Shown here one piece after another: positions 41,834 through 49,420 of a DNA stretch of 49,420 nucleotides (positions are counted from its first letter, which is position 1; each line of letters begins with the position of its first letter). This DNA is from Microcystis sp. T1-4. Lineage in GTDB: Bacteria > Cyanobacteriota > Cyanobacteriia > Cyanobacteriales > Microcystaceae. The notes under the pieces were generated by a model. The model was not told the DNA's origin, did not search any database, and saw only the letters and a program-made list of their open reading frames with translations. Where the stretch lies: positions 1 to 49,420 of the forward strand of contig NZ_CAIP01000155.1 in assembly GCF_000297435.1 (NCBI RefSeq), read 5' to 3'. Both the position numbers and the translations under genes were made by a program.

Positions 41834-43099
41834 CTACATTTTATCTTCCCCCGTGGCGACATTTTTAAATCTTTCTTGGGCAGCAGAAAAAGCCTCTTTC
41901 ATCACCCTTTGAATCCTCTTAGGATCGGGTTTTTTACCCCCCATTAAATCGCCAAAATAGACACAAGCGCCCTCTCCTAGGGCCCAGGTATAGGCAGCGG
42001 ACCAAGAAGCGGCGATAACACTGCCAAAACCGGGGATAAATTTCACCAATTCCCGGCCGATGGCCTGGGCTAAAAAGCCGCCAGCGATCGCACTGACGAC
42101 TCCACCGGCTTGGGATGGAGTTAAGACTTGACCGTATAATTTGCCTAAAACCCCCACCATTGACACTTGTAGGGCGGTTAACACTGGCATAGTCGCTAAG
42201 GGTAAGGGAATCGCCGCCAAGGTTCCCGCTATGACAGAAAAGGCCAACATATAGCGTCGGGCCACGTCCCGATAGAGATGGCCTAATTTATTGCTGGTTT
42301 CCCGGTCCAAAAGTTGGTGGATGGTGTTAGCCTCGGCTTTTGGCAATAAATCGGCTAAATTGTCCCTAAATGCCTCTAAACCGTAAAAAACGGGGTTATA
42401 ACCGTCTTCCTCTAGGGTGAAATCTATCAGCACAGAATTGTCGTATAAATCCTTAAAAGTTTCTTTAATTTCTTGATAGGCGCGATTGATATCCTCGAAA
42501 TCGGGAGGATAAGGGGGATGATCAACGGTATTAGGAGGATAAAGCTGATGAAGACAGGTGACAGCCAGTAAACAGGGGATTTTAGGATATTTTTGCCGCA
42601 ATTGTCTGGTAATTTCCAGAAGGCTATCGGTGGCAAAATCATTAATTTTTACCGTCACGATAAAAACTTGGGCGCGTCCCGTGTTTTCGCTTAAATCTGC
42701 CAATAATTCCGCGATTACTGTGTCTGTGTGTTGATAGGCATCCCCTAACCCCACCGTATCGGTAAAAATCAACAGGGGTAAGTCTTCCGCTGGGTAGGAG
42801 TAGCGCTGGGTGTTTTGGGTGTGGGGACGGAAACCTTGCCCGACTATTTCCGCCGAAACTCCCGTTATTCCCCTAATAATCGCACTTTTTCCCGCTTGCG
42901 GTTTGCCGATTAACAGCGCTTCGGTGGTGGGTAATTCTTGACGGACTTTTTCTAAAATTTCCGCCACTTGAGTGTCACTAACACTAAACCATTGCAGGAC
43001 AGTATTAGTCAACTGGTCGATGGGGAGTCTTTTCATCACTTCCCCCGTGAGACTATTCCAAGTATTGACCAAAGAATCAATGGGCAGTTTATCAGTCAT
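41834..43099 (-). CDS. GTPase with C-terminal membrane domain (DUF697-like)
   Basis: The 421-residue product has a P-loop GKPQAGKS (65-72) and G3 motif DTVGLGD (114-120), so it binds guanine nucleotides by fold. The G4 position, where TKxD is expected, reads TCLHQLY, so base specificity is doubtful. The C-terminal third is hydrophobic (AFSVIAGTLAAIPLPLATMP; GGVVSAIAGGFLAQAIG), like the DUF697 or YcjF-type domain that inserts in membranes. Its start is repeated in part (LPIDSLVNTW, LPIDQLTNTV). It is transcribed away from the DUF4336 gene, sharing a 58-base promoter gap. Function unknown. Confidence 0.8.
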   Translation of the reverse strand: MTDKLPIDSLVNTWNSLTGEVMKRLPIDQLTNTVLQWFSVSDTQVAEILEKVRQELPTTEALLIGKPQAGKSAIIRGITGVSAEIVGQGFRPHTQNTQRYSYPAEDLPLLIFTDTVGLGDAYQHTDTVIAELLADLSENTGRAQVFIVTVKINDFATDSLLEITRQLRQKYPKIPCLLAVTCLHQLYPPNTVDHPPYPPDFEDINRAYQEIKETFKDLYDNSVLIDFTLEEDGYNPVFYGLEAFRDNLADLLPKAEANTIHQLLDRETSNKLGHLYRDVARRYMLAFSVIAGTLAAIPLPLATMPVLTALQVSMVGVLGKLYGQVLTPSQAGGVVSAIAGGFLAQAIGRELVKFIPGFGSVIAASWSAAYTWALGEGACVYFGDLMGGKKPDPKRIQRVMKEAFSAAQERFKNVATGEDKM

Positions 43100-43157
43100 G
43101 GGGATTAGAAGGGTTTATGATAACTAAAATAGAAATTTTCAGCGATAGAATCAGACG

Positions 43158-44333
43158 ATGACAAAAGCCGCAATTAGTCCGCAAGATTTATCATGGCCTT
43201 TTTGGCCAATTGTACCACTTTATCCCTATGGTCAAAGACGGACAATTCGCCAAGAAGTGGTGAAAGATACGCTCTGGACATTTGAGCAATTGCAGGGTAT
43301 TTTCTATGTGGTTGTGCCGATTCGCATGACGGTAATTAAGTTAGCATCCGGGGGTTTATTTGTTTATGCACCAGTGGCCCCGACTCCGGAATGTATTCGC
43401 TTAATGCGTGAGTTGGAAAATGAACACGGGGAAGTTAAATATATTATTTTGCCGACGATTTCTGGGATTGAACATAAGGTTTTTGTCGGTCCTTTTGCCC
43501 GTTATTTTCCTAAGGCTATAGTTTATGTTGCTCCTAATCAATGGAGTTTTCCTCTTAATTTACCTTTGAGTTGGTTGGGTTTACCAGCAAAACGAACGGA
43601 AATTTTACCCTCTGACTCGGCAACCACTCCTTTAGCAAAAGATTTTAGTTATGAAATCTTACCCGCAATCGATCTGAATGTGGGATACTTTTCGGAAGTG
43701 GCTTTTTTTCATCACTACTCTCAAACTCTGCTGCTGACCGATGGCATTATTTCTATCCCAGAAAATCCTCCCGCTATTTTAGAATTAGACCCCTATCCGC
43801 TGCTGTTTCACGCTAAAAATAGTGCTAAGGATCTGGTGGAGGATACTCCAGAAAATCGCCGTCGGGGTTGGCAGAGAATTTGTCTTTTTGCTCTTTATTT
43901 TCAACCTCCTGTTTTAGCTGTTCCCAATTGGATTAATGTGTTTCGAGATGCTTTTAATGCTAAGGAAAGGAGTAAAAAAGCCTATTTTGGTTTATTCCCT
44001 TTTCAATGGGGTGATGATTGGCAAAGGACTTTTTTAAATTTGCGTCAAGAGGGGAGGTTAATAGTCGCGCCAATTTTGCAAACTTTGATTCTTAATCGCA
44101 ATACTGACGAGGTGAGTCAATGGGTTGAGAGAATTTGCCAATGGCCGATTAAACAGGTTATTCCTTGTCATTTTGCTAGTCCAATTCAAGCTGATAGTCA
44201 AGAGTTTCAGCAGGCTTTTTCTTTCTTGTCAAAAGATTCTTATTTACCTAAAGATGACTTAGAATGTTTAGAAAATATTGATAGTTTTTTAGTGCGCTGG
44301 CGATTGACTCCTCCCCCCGATAAAAAATTGTAA
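43158..44333 (+). CDS. DUF4336 protein
   Basis: The 391-residue protein matches cyanobacterial and plant DUF4336 proteins: PFWPIVPLYPYGQRRTIRQE and VKDTLWTFEQLQGIFYVVVP at the N-terminus, then GGLFVYAPVAPTPECIRLMR and the Glu/His segments typical of a metallo-beta-lactamase-like fold (GIEHKVFVGPFARYFP; IPCHFASPI). Several fold metal ligands seem absent, and function is unknown. It is divergent from the GTPase gene. No signal peptide. Confidence 0.85.
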   Translation: MTKAAISPQDLSWPFWPIVPLYPYGQRRTIRQEVVKDTLWTFEQLQGIFYVVVPIRMTVIKLASGGLFVYAPVAPTPECIRLMRELENEHGEVKYIILPTISGIEHKVFVGPFARYFPKAIVYVAPNQWSFPLNLPLSWLGLPAKRTEILPSDSATTPLAKDFSYEILPAIDLNVGYFSEVAFFHHYSQTLLLTDGIISIPENPPAILELDPYPLLFHAKNSAKDLVEDTPENRRRGWQRICLFALYFQPPVLAVPNWINVFRDAFNAKERSKKAYFGLFPFQWGDDWQRTFLNLRQEGRLIVAPILQTLILNRNTDEVSQWVERICQWPIKQVIPCHFASPIQADSQEFQQAFSFLSKDSYLPKDDLECLENIDSFLVRWRLTPPPDKKL

Positions 44334-44391
44334 TTTATGGCTAAGAACTGCTATAATATATGCAGTTGTTCGTTGATTGCTAATTAAGGTT

Positions 44392-44700
44392 ATGCAAATT
44401 CCCGAAAATCACAGTAATGATGACATCAGAGAAGCGTTGATTCAATTAAGTGATGAAGTTAGTGATTTGCAAGAAAAATTCAGCCAATCACAAGACGCAT
44501 TCAGTAAGTGGCGAGATGAAATAGGACAAAAAATTGATCGCATAGATTATAAATTTGATGCCTATCAAAAAGGTACAGATGGTATGGTGAGAATGGCTAC
44601 TACTATCATCATTGCCACCGCTTCTGTGGTGGTTTTATCTAGTCTTAGTCCTGCGGTGACAGCAATTATCACCGCTTTATATTCTGCTAATGCTCATTAG
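44392..44700 (+). CDS. coiled-coil protein with C-terminal membrane anchor (102 aa)
   Basis: ATG 44392 begins MQIPENHSNDDIREALIQLS, a coiled coil (about 12-60) followed by one membrane span (TIIIATASVVVLSSLSPAVT). AAGG lies close upstream. The stop TAG uses the G that begins MITE family 1 copy D (GACCTCTTG), so the C-terminus may have been shortened by the insertion. Similar small coiled-coil-anchor proteins occur widely in Microcystis; function unknown. Confidence 0.6.
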   Translation: MQIPENHSNDDIREALIQLSDEVSDLQEKFSQSQDAFSKWRDEIGQKIDRIDYKFDAYQKGTDGMVRMATTIIIATASVVVLSSLSPAVTAIITALYSANAH

Positions 44701-44880
44701 ACCTCTTGTAAAAATCAAAATTCGTATTGTTGTTAGGGTTAGGAGTCAGTAGCCAGTAATCAGTAGTCAGGAGAATTAAGAATGAATAATAATCAATTAA
44801 ATGGTCTATTTACAGATTTTAGGCAATAATCCTTATTTTTTTCGTTTTTGAACCATCAAAAATTAATTATGCAAGAGGTT
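44700..44880 (-). mobile_element. MITE family 1, copy D (inverted, no nested element)
   Basis: Reads GACCTCTTGTAAAAATCAAA at the left and TTAATTATGCAAGAGGTT at the right, the reverse of the other copies. The internal sequence TCAATTAAATGGTCTATTTA matches their reverse complement. It begins on the last base of the stop codon of the upstream gene. Confidence 0.85.
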
Positions 44881-44915
44881 TATTAATTAATTTATCACTA
44901 AATTCCGGTGCGTTA

Positions 44916-46052
44916 CTACCTTTCCTGAATTTTTACCCGTTGGTTTAATTGATTCATAGCCAGAGAAATCACCAGATTAAAGAATAAATAGGTGGCCATA
45001 ACTACTATTAACATCTCTACAGCTTTTCCTGTCTGATTAGCGATGGTACTAGAGATAGCATAAATATCATTATAACCAATAGCGATCGCTAAACTAGAGT
45101 TTTTAACAAGGTTTAAACATTCATTAGTTAAAGGAGGAATAATCACTGGCAAAGCTTGGGGAAAAATCACTAATCTCATCACTAATAAAGGTTTTAATCC
45201 CAAGGCTTTAGCTGCTTCCCATTGTCCCAGATTAACCGATTGAATCCCCCCCCGTACCGTTTCCGCAATAAAGGCAGCTGTATAAACAGTTAAACCGATT
45301 AAGAGGGTGGCAAACTCGGAAGAAAGATGTAAACCAAAGTCAATATTTTGATTAAGAGGATTAACTTGGGGACTTTGCCATTGTAAACCCCAGATTAGAG
45401 GAATTATAGCTAGGATTAGTAGGCTAGTTATACATAAACCAAGTTTATTTTTTAGGTATGAAAATACTGAGATAATTATTCCTAAAATAATGACAGCAAA
45501 GGTTAACCATGTCCTGAAACTATTAGCGGGAAAAGGTAAATAGACTCCTGAGTTATTTAAAAACACCCTGCCAAAAAACTCTAGAGAGTCCTCAATCTTC
45601 GGCAGTTTCAGAAATACGGCAAAATACCAGAAAAATAATTGTAATAATAGAGGAGTATTGCGAATAGTTTCCACATAAATTGTTGCTAACTGACGAATTA
45701 ACCAATTATCCGACAAGCGACCTAACCCGATGACTATTCCCAGACTAATCGCCAAAAATATGCCAGTAATCATAATGCGGAGGGAATTAAGCAATCCCAC
45801 CAAAAGAGCGCGAAAATAGGTATCGGTGGGACTGTAGGCAATAGGAGAGTCACCAATAGCAAAAGAGGCTGGTCGGTCGGGATCAAAGAGAAAGCCAAAG
45901 CCAAAACTTAAGCGTAGGCGTTGGAAATTAATCACTAAATTGCGACCAAAAAACCAGAAAATTAGACAGACAATTAGCAGGATAATTACCTGTAGAAAAA
46001 TCTTCTGAAATCGCTCATCGTACCAAAAAGAATTTTTTTGAGGTAAAGTCAT
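44916..46052 (-). CDS. natG: amino-acid ABC transporter permease (NatG/BztB-like)
   Basis: The 378-residue inner-membrane permease has an N-terminal span (IILLIVCLIFWFFG), a periplasmic region with LSFGFGFLFDPDRPASFAIG, the translocation helices, and the ABC-coupling EAA loop ESVNLGQWEAAKALGLKPL..., here written in part as GQWEAAKALG near residue 290. This is the long-type BztB/AapQ/NatG family, which imports neutral or acidic amino acids with NatF, NatH and BgtA. None of these partners lies beside it. A family 3 MITE begins three bases before the ATG, so the upstream operon link is gone. Confidence 0.88.
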   Translation of the reverse strand: MTLPQKNSFWYDERFQKIFLQVIILLIVCLIFWFFGRNLVINFQRLRLSFGFGFLFDPDRPASFAIGDSPIAYSPTDTYFRALLVGLLNSLRIMITGIFLAISLGIVIGLGRLSDNWLIRQLATIYVETIRNTPLLLQLFFWYFAVFLKLPKIEDSLEFFGRVFLNNSGVYLPFPANSFRTWLTFAVIILGIIISVFSYLKNKLGLCITSLLILAIIPLIWGLQWQSPQVNPLNQNIDFGLHLSSEFATLLIGLTVYTAAFIAETVRGGIQSVNLGQWEAAKALGLKPLLVMRLVIFPQALPVIIPPLTNECLNLVKNSSLAIAIGYNDIYAISSTIANQTGKAVEMLIVVMATYLFFNLVISLAMNQLNQRVKIQER

Positions 46053-46055
46053 AAT

Positions 46056-46248
46056 GGGTGCATCTCAATTTGGTCGAAATATCTATATTACATTTGGGCG
46101 CACGCAGTTCGATAAACTCACTGACCACGATGCGCCCCTACCATTGGCGCGATAATATTATTGTAGGGGCGAATGGCATTCGCCCTCTTTTAATAACTTC
46201 TGCTGCTCACCAATATGTGAGAGAAAGTCACAAAGATAAGATGCACCC
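46056..46248 (+). mobile_element. MITE family 3, copy c
   Basis: Ends GGGTGCATCTCAATTTG and AAAGATAAGATGCACCC are inverted repeats. The interior differs from copies a and b and carries a second inverted motif, GGCGCACGCAG... GCGCCCCTACC and TGTAGGGGCGAATGGCATTC. It lies three bases upstream of the natG start codon. Confidence 0.75.
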
Positions 46249-46288
46249 AGTCATATTTATTGTATAGTCCAGAATTTTTCACAAAAGA

Positions 46289-46313
46289 AATCGGTGACTT
46301 TTGGCCACCGATT
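46289..46313 (-). terminator. psaK terminator
   Basis: AATCGGTG and CACCGATT pair around a 9-base loop, followed on the minus strand by TCTTTTG. It lies about 20 bases past the psaK stop. Confidence 0.7.
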
Positions 46314-46331
46314 GAGAAAATCAAAACATAT

Positions 46332-46598
46332 TTAGATAACTCCCAGACGGGAAAGACCGAGGATGACACCAGCGCCGAGGACATGACCAAAACTGGTAGT
46401 ACCCAGTAAAGCGCCTAATCCCATACCACCGAATAAAGCGGGGGAAGGTAAAGCAGGACCGACATTTTGTTGTTGAATAGTCGCTTTACCGAAAGCAATA
46501 GCGAGAATATTGCAGATAATCATGACAATCGCCACTTTGGGACTCCATTCGCTGGAACCTTGCACGGCGGTGGCGGCCATTAATAGGGTTGAATACAT
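46332..46598 (-). CDS. psaK: photosystem I subunit PsaK
   Basis: PsaK is a two-helix peripheral subunit of photosystem I that binds chlorophyll and connects antenna proteins. The 88-residue product starts MYSTLLMAATAVQGSSEWSP (short leader, as in cyanobacterial PsaK) with helices VAIVMIICNILAIAFGK and FGGMGLGALLGTTSFGHVLG, ending GVILGLSRLGVI. Length is right. Its terminator is present. Which of the cyanobacterial psaK paralogues this is cannot be decided. Confidence 0.95.
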   Translation of the reverse strand: MYSTLLMAATAVQGSSEWSPKVAIVMIICNILAIAFGKATIQQQNVGPALPSPALFGGMGLGALLGTTSFGHVLGAGVILGLSRLGVI

Positions 46599-46742
46599 TG
46601 AAATTCTCCTGAACAGGTCGTTTTAAGTTTTTAATCTTAAAGGTAGTTTTCACCCCACATCACGCCCTGTTGCAATACTTAATAATCAAAAGCACAGGAG
46701 TCAACGATACGGCCGATTTGTCTCCACTTATGAACTACTAAA

Positions 46743-46979
46743 TTAGTACAAATTCAAGTTTAAGCCTACTTCTCTAGCGAAGACGGCTAATCCTTTCTTT
46801 TCAATGGTTTTGATAGCTTTGGTGGAGAGGCGTAGTTTTACCCAACGGTTGCCTTCCGACCACCAAACTCTTTTCCATTGCAGGTTAGCTTCTTGTAATT
46901 TTTTGGTGCGACGGTGGGAGTGGGACACTGCATAGGCGTTATTGGCCTTTTTCCCCGTCATAGTACAGACTCTAGACAT
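46743..46979 (-). CDS. rpmB: 50S ribosomal protein L28
   Basis: L28 is a small basic protein of the large subunit. The 78-residue product has the family start MSRVCTMTGKKANNAYAVSH and the motifs HSHRRTKKLQEANLQ, RVWWSEGNRWVKLRLSTKAI. Length and start fit; AGGAG precedes the ATG (CAGGAGC). It is monocistronic by spacing. Confidence 0.97.
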   Translation of the reverse strand: MSRVCTMTGKKANNAYAVSHSHRRTKKLQEANLQWKRVWWSEGNRWVKLRLSTKAIKTIEKKGLAVFAREVGLNLNLY

Positions 46980-47556
46980 AATTTGCTCCTGTGCGATCGA
47001 TGTTTGTCAATAGTCAACCTTTCTAGTTTAACTCAAATCTCGCCAGATTATGCTTTGACGATCAATTGTACCATAAAAAAATTATGCAAAAGGGATTTTT
47101 TTGATAATTATGACTCTTTCAGACAGCCTTGCTACCTCACTCCCAAAAATCAGTCGTTAAAATCCTCTGCCAATCCCTCCCATAGGGCCATTCCTCCAGA
47201 AAAGACAGCGCCTTATATTCACCGTTTTTGCGAAATGCCTAACGCCTCTACCTCCTCAATCAAATGCTCCCAATCCAAACTAGCAAAATCTCTTGCTTTC
47301 AGTTGTTTAACCGTTTGCTCCACCCAAAGCAAAATATCCTCTTAGTAAAGTGATGTAACCATTTGTCTTTGCCAAAATTAATCACGTCTTTTTAGTATAG
47401 TTTAGTCCACCCAACAGTAAATCCTCTGCCTAAAAATCAGGCAAAAATTTTATCAATGATCGCACCTTAACTAATGAGAAGATAAGGGATAAGTCGGTTG
47501 ATTAGGGTTTTTATGGTAATTCTTGAAGCTATGAGGTACAATGGGGAGCAAATAGA
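46980..47556. other. intergenic region with decayed DUF29 gene
   Basis: Contains the rpmB promoter side, a broken DUF29 gene (47219-47345) and AT-rich sequence. No RNA gene recognised. Confidence 0.5.
47126..47345 (-). pseudogene. broken DUF29 gene
   Basis: The minus strand from about 47341 reads ILLWVEQTVKQLKARDFASL then DWEHLIEEVEALGISQKR and TGA (47221-47219), the start of a DUF29 protein, normally about 150 residues. In another frame the text continues as AFRKNGEYKALSFLEEWPYG to a TGA near 47127, so a second, unidentified coding remnant is joined here. Both are decayed. Confidence 0.55.
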
Positions 47557-47799
47557 CAAATAATAGAACTCGAAGGAAACTGTCTGATCATGGATAACGC
47601 CAAGATTCATCTCGAAGAAATGGCCAGAGAAATAATCGAACAAGAACAAGCTAGACTCATCTATTTACCTCCTTATTCTCCCGAATTCTCTCCTATTGAA
47701 AACTTTTGTTCAAAAGTCACAGCGATGTTAAGAAAACTGAAGGCGAGAACTTACAAAAAAGAAATCAAAGCATTCGTCTCATATCAGCCAGAAAAGCCA
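47557..47799 (+). pseudogene. C-terminal fragment of an IS630-like transposase
   Basis: The text IELEGNCLIMDNAKIHLEEM then EQARLIYLPPYSPEFSPIEN contains the DDE-type core of IS630/Tc1 transposases (second Asp in MDNAKIH, Glu in PIEN). The frame runs on through CSKVTAMLRKLKARTYKKEI and leaves the family after about 47780. The first half and the C-terminal end of the transposase are missing. Confidence 0.8.
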
Positions 47800-47820
47800 A
47801 TGAACGGGAGAGAAAACCCT

Positions 47821-48072
47821 ATGAGCAACCCTGAATTTTCCCTTGATATGCCTCTTAAAGAGCGACAAGAGAAATTTATGCAAATGTCCGATGAGGATAT
47901 TGATTATTCAGATATTCCTCCCCTAGATGATGAATTTTTCAAGAATGCTAAACTGGTTAAACCAAATCCACAAACAGAGCAAATTAGTATCAGGTTGGAT
48001 TCAGAAATCCTTGAGTGGTTTAAGAATCATGCTCAAGAAAAGAGCTATCACGTCCTGATTAATGATCTATGA
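47821..48072 (+). CDS. brnA: orphan BrnA-type antitoxin, 3-prime frameshifted
   Basis: From ATG 47821 (MSNPEFSLDMPLKERQEKFM) the 83-residue product carries the BrnA pattern: DIDYSDIPPLDDEFFKNAKL (about 31-50) and the ribbon-helix-helix part ISIRLDSEILEWFKNHAQEK. It ends early at TGA 48070-48072 after INDL. One missing base there would restore LRTLRQ, the usual antitoxin C-terminus. No intact BrnT is upstream; the preceding frame is IS630 transposase debris, which runs in frame into it. A BrnT start fragment lies 6 kb away at 41466-41606. Confidence 0.75.
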   Translation: MSNPEFSLDMPLKERQEKFMQMSDEDIDYSDIPPLDDEFFKNAKLVKPNPQTEQISIRLDSEILEWFKNHAQEKSYHVLINDL

Positions 48073-48368
48073 GGACCCTGCGTCAAACATCAATCGCAAT
48101 AGCCGATTATCTACCGAGTAAAGAACCTCAAAGGAATGATTTCTTTCATCATCAACCGGTTTCTTCTTTCTTGATTGTTTGTGGTAGTCCTAAAGGCTGA
48201 ACTTGATAATAATCATAATTATAGGCGCTCACACTTTTCAATTATCAACAATAAAACAGCGATCGCCTTTTTCCAAAAATATCAACCGCAATCGCTTTGG
48301 GAAAAGATATTTTATACTAAGCCAGTTATTGCTTAGAATGAAGCATATAACTAAATGGAGTAACAGTA
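48073..48368. other. gap between brnA and the HicB-like gene
   Basis: The first part, read one frame on from brnA, gives an open stretch (TLRQTSIAIADYLPSKEPQR) to about 48201, which is likely the displaced brnA tail or neighbouring sequence. The remainder is AT-rich without a gene. Confidence 0.5.
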
Positions 48369-48608
48369 ATGTTAGTTTGCTACGCTTTAAGTGATTATAT
48401 CCAAGAAGCTCTGACTATTTCCCAAATTGAACAGTTAGAAGATGCTAGTTATGTTGGTACAATTCCTAACTGTCAAGGGATCATTGCTTTTGGAAATACT
48501 TTTGCAGAGTGTCAGGTTGAGTTACGTTCTACCCTGGAGGATTGGGTTTTATTGGGATTAAAGTTAGGTCATACTTTGCCTGTCATTGCAGGAATTGATT
48601 ATCAATAG
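48369..48608 (+). CDS. HicB-type antitoxin, C-terminus cut by a MITE
   Basis: The 79-residue product begins MLVCYALSDYIQEALTISQI and has the HicB-like core: IPNCQGIIAFGNTFAECQVE and LEDWVLLGLKLGHTLPVIAG. Homologues in cyanobacteria go on for about 10-20 more residues; here the stop TAG (48606-48608) is made by the junction with the MITE at 48608. No hicA is seen on either side, so it is an orphan. ATG 48369 has AATGG upstream only. Confidence 0.75.
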   Translation: MLVCYALSDYIQEALTISQIEQLEDASYVGTIPNCQGIIAFGNTFAECQVELRSTLEDWVLLGLKLGHTLPVIAGIDYQ

Positions 48609-48729
48609 GGAGCATCTCATTTATGCAAGTGAGTAATTATACTTGTCCCTAAAACTGGTTTCTAGCAAGGCTTTTAAAATAGCTTGACATAAAACCTGAT
48701 TTAGAGGTTACAAAGGTGAGATGCTCCCC
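48608..48729. mobile_element. MITE family 3-like, copy d (short)
   Basis: Ends GGGAGCATCTCATTTATG and TTACAAAGGTGAGATGCTCCC are inverted repeats around about 80 bases. The GCATCTCA terminal pattern is shared with family 3. It encodes nothing. Confidence 0.75.
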
Positions 48730-48759
48730 ATCAATACATGAAAAAAGTGTTCTTTTTGA

Positions 48760-48990
48760 ATCGATTGGCGGGGGGATTGGCTTTTGGCAAAGCCTCCAGA
48801 AATTGAGCAAGCGGGAGTTAACGATCTCGATGGTTTGGAGGTGTGGGGTGGCCTAGCAGATGCGACTCCTGATGATGCTGATGTGTACTCTTTGCTGGGA
48901 GGTCCCCTCATTAACGGTACGAGAACGTCATTATGGTACTACAACGGTAGTGTAACCCACATTCCGCACTTTATGATTAAGTCGCAATAA
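48760..48990 (+). pseudogene. C-terminal fragment of an exported-type protein
   Basis: An open frame without a start reads IDWRGDWLLAKPPEIEQAGV then NDLDGLEVWGGLADATPDDA and DVYSLLGG, to TAA at 48990. The pattern DGLEVWG with DADVYSL recalls large secreted or PEP-CTERM-type cyanobacterial proteins, from memory only. A TGA precedes it directly (48757-48759). It is a remnant. Confidence 0.5.
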
Positions 48991-49112
48991 TGCCACCAAG
49001 AAAAACTGATTGAACGACAAAATTTGTTGAGATTGTAGAATTTTTACATCTGACTTCACCAAAAATAATTTGACAGAAGCAAGAGTCGCTCAAGTTAGAC
49101 ATGGTTAAACTA

Positions 49113-49140
49113 AAGTGTCCTAACTTATTAGACACTTTTC
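49113..49140 (-). terminator. hairpin after the transposase fragment
   Basis: AAGTGTC and GACACTT form an inverted repeat (AAGTGTCCTAACTTATTAG...). It lies downstream of the minus-strand transposase stop at 49195, so it could end that transcript or mark the element end. Confidence 0.5.
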
Positions 49141-49194
49141 GGGGAAAAAGTTTTTTCTGGAATTGGCTTAAACTGAATTTGTCCAATTTGATTC

Positions 49195-49420
49195 TCAACT
49201 TACTCGGTAGTAATTTTGGCAATAAATCGAAAAATATTGAAGAATATCAAGAATCTCGTCAGTTAAATTACTGATGTGGCTTTGAGCATTAATCTTCACT
49301 AAGTGAATTCCCTGTAAAACCTGAAATATCCATCTCAAAGTTGGTTTATCTGTGGCTTTACCAAGTTGATTTTTGACTTTTCCTCCTTTCCTTTCCTTTC
49401 CTTTCCTTTCTAGTTCCCCT
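49195..49420 (-). CDS. C-terminal part of an IS1634/IS4-like transposase, running off the window
   Basis: The minus strand is open from the window edge to TGA 49197-49195. It reads KATDKPTLRWIFQVLQGIHL then VKINAQSHISNLTDEILDIL. The segment (K)PTLRWIFQxxxGI is typical near the C-terminus of the IS1634/DUF4277-type IS4 transposases. A GGAAAG repeat (49383-49410 on the plus strand as TTTCC) codes a basic linker. The rest is outside the window. Confidence 0.7.
   Translation of the reverse strand, partial: GELERKGKERKGGKVKNQLGKATDKPTLRWIFQVLQGIHLVKINAQSHISNLTDEILDILQYFSIYCQNYYRVS

Noticed and set aside
46914..47345. Plus-strand open frame of 143 codons
   Set aside because: It is antisense to rpmB and to the DUF29 remnant and has no protein-like pattern.
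48977..49222. Minus-strand open frame of 81 codons near the right end
   Set aside because: It overlaps the stop of the transposase fragment in another frame and has no recognisable pattern.

Overview
The window is cyanobacterial chromosome and most resembles Microcystis. Three photosystem subunit genes are present (psaE, psaK, psbZ). The octamer GCGATCGC (HIP1) recurs, for example at 5699, 7937, 33967 and 36540. Miniature transposable elements (MITEs) and short decayed gene fragments are dense, as is usual in Microcystis. The genus call is inference from style and gene content.

Core genes are scattered singly or in pairs: psaE, rsmE, argS, ispF, secA, an mlaE-type permease, a divergent proA-like gene, tRNA-Gly(GCC), psbZ-ribH, a DHH-CBS-CCA tRNA nucleotidyltransferase, an RRM protein gene, pheS, a thiO-like oxidase, cdd, a natG-type permease, psaK and rpmB.

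Between them lie many defence or toxin-antitoxin genes. These are an orphan dndD with a small partner (2.9-5.2 kb), a DUF2281-PIN pair (9.2-9.9 kb), an AAA ATPase plus TOPRIM-like DUF4276 pair framed by inverted repeats (10.6-13.0 kb), an ImmA/IrrE-type metallopeptidase plus PIN-like pair framed by direct repeats (16.2-18.3 kb), a one-polypeptide type IIG-like restriction-methylation enzyme (18.3-21.6 kb), a Schlafen AlbA_2 ATPase gene split by one stop codon (36.8-38.7 kb), an AbiJ-like gene (39.6-40.4 kb) and a vapBC pair (40.8-41.5 kb). Remnants of brnT, brnA and hicB follow.

Three MITE families are visible. Family 2 has four copies of exactly 118 bp. For one copy a duplicated, uninterrupted copy of the target is also present, which shows a TA target duplication directly. 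Family 1 (four copies) carries family 2 nested inside it twice. Its right end, TTTTTACAAGAGGTC, lies just upstream of dndD and the thiO-like gene and supplies their Shine-Dalgarno-like sequence. Family 3 has TGCATCTCA-type ends. MITE junctions also form or touch the stop codons of three small genes and the start of natG.

The most interesting candidates are the ATPase-TOPRIM pair within inverted repeats, the ImmA-PIN pair within direct repeats, the recurring use of MITE ends as gene starts and stops, and a ProA paralogue without the catalytic cysteine. Transposase debris (tnpB, IS30-like, IS630-like, IS1634/IS4-like) is concentrated near 22 kb, 33 kb, 39 kb and 47-49.4 kb.
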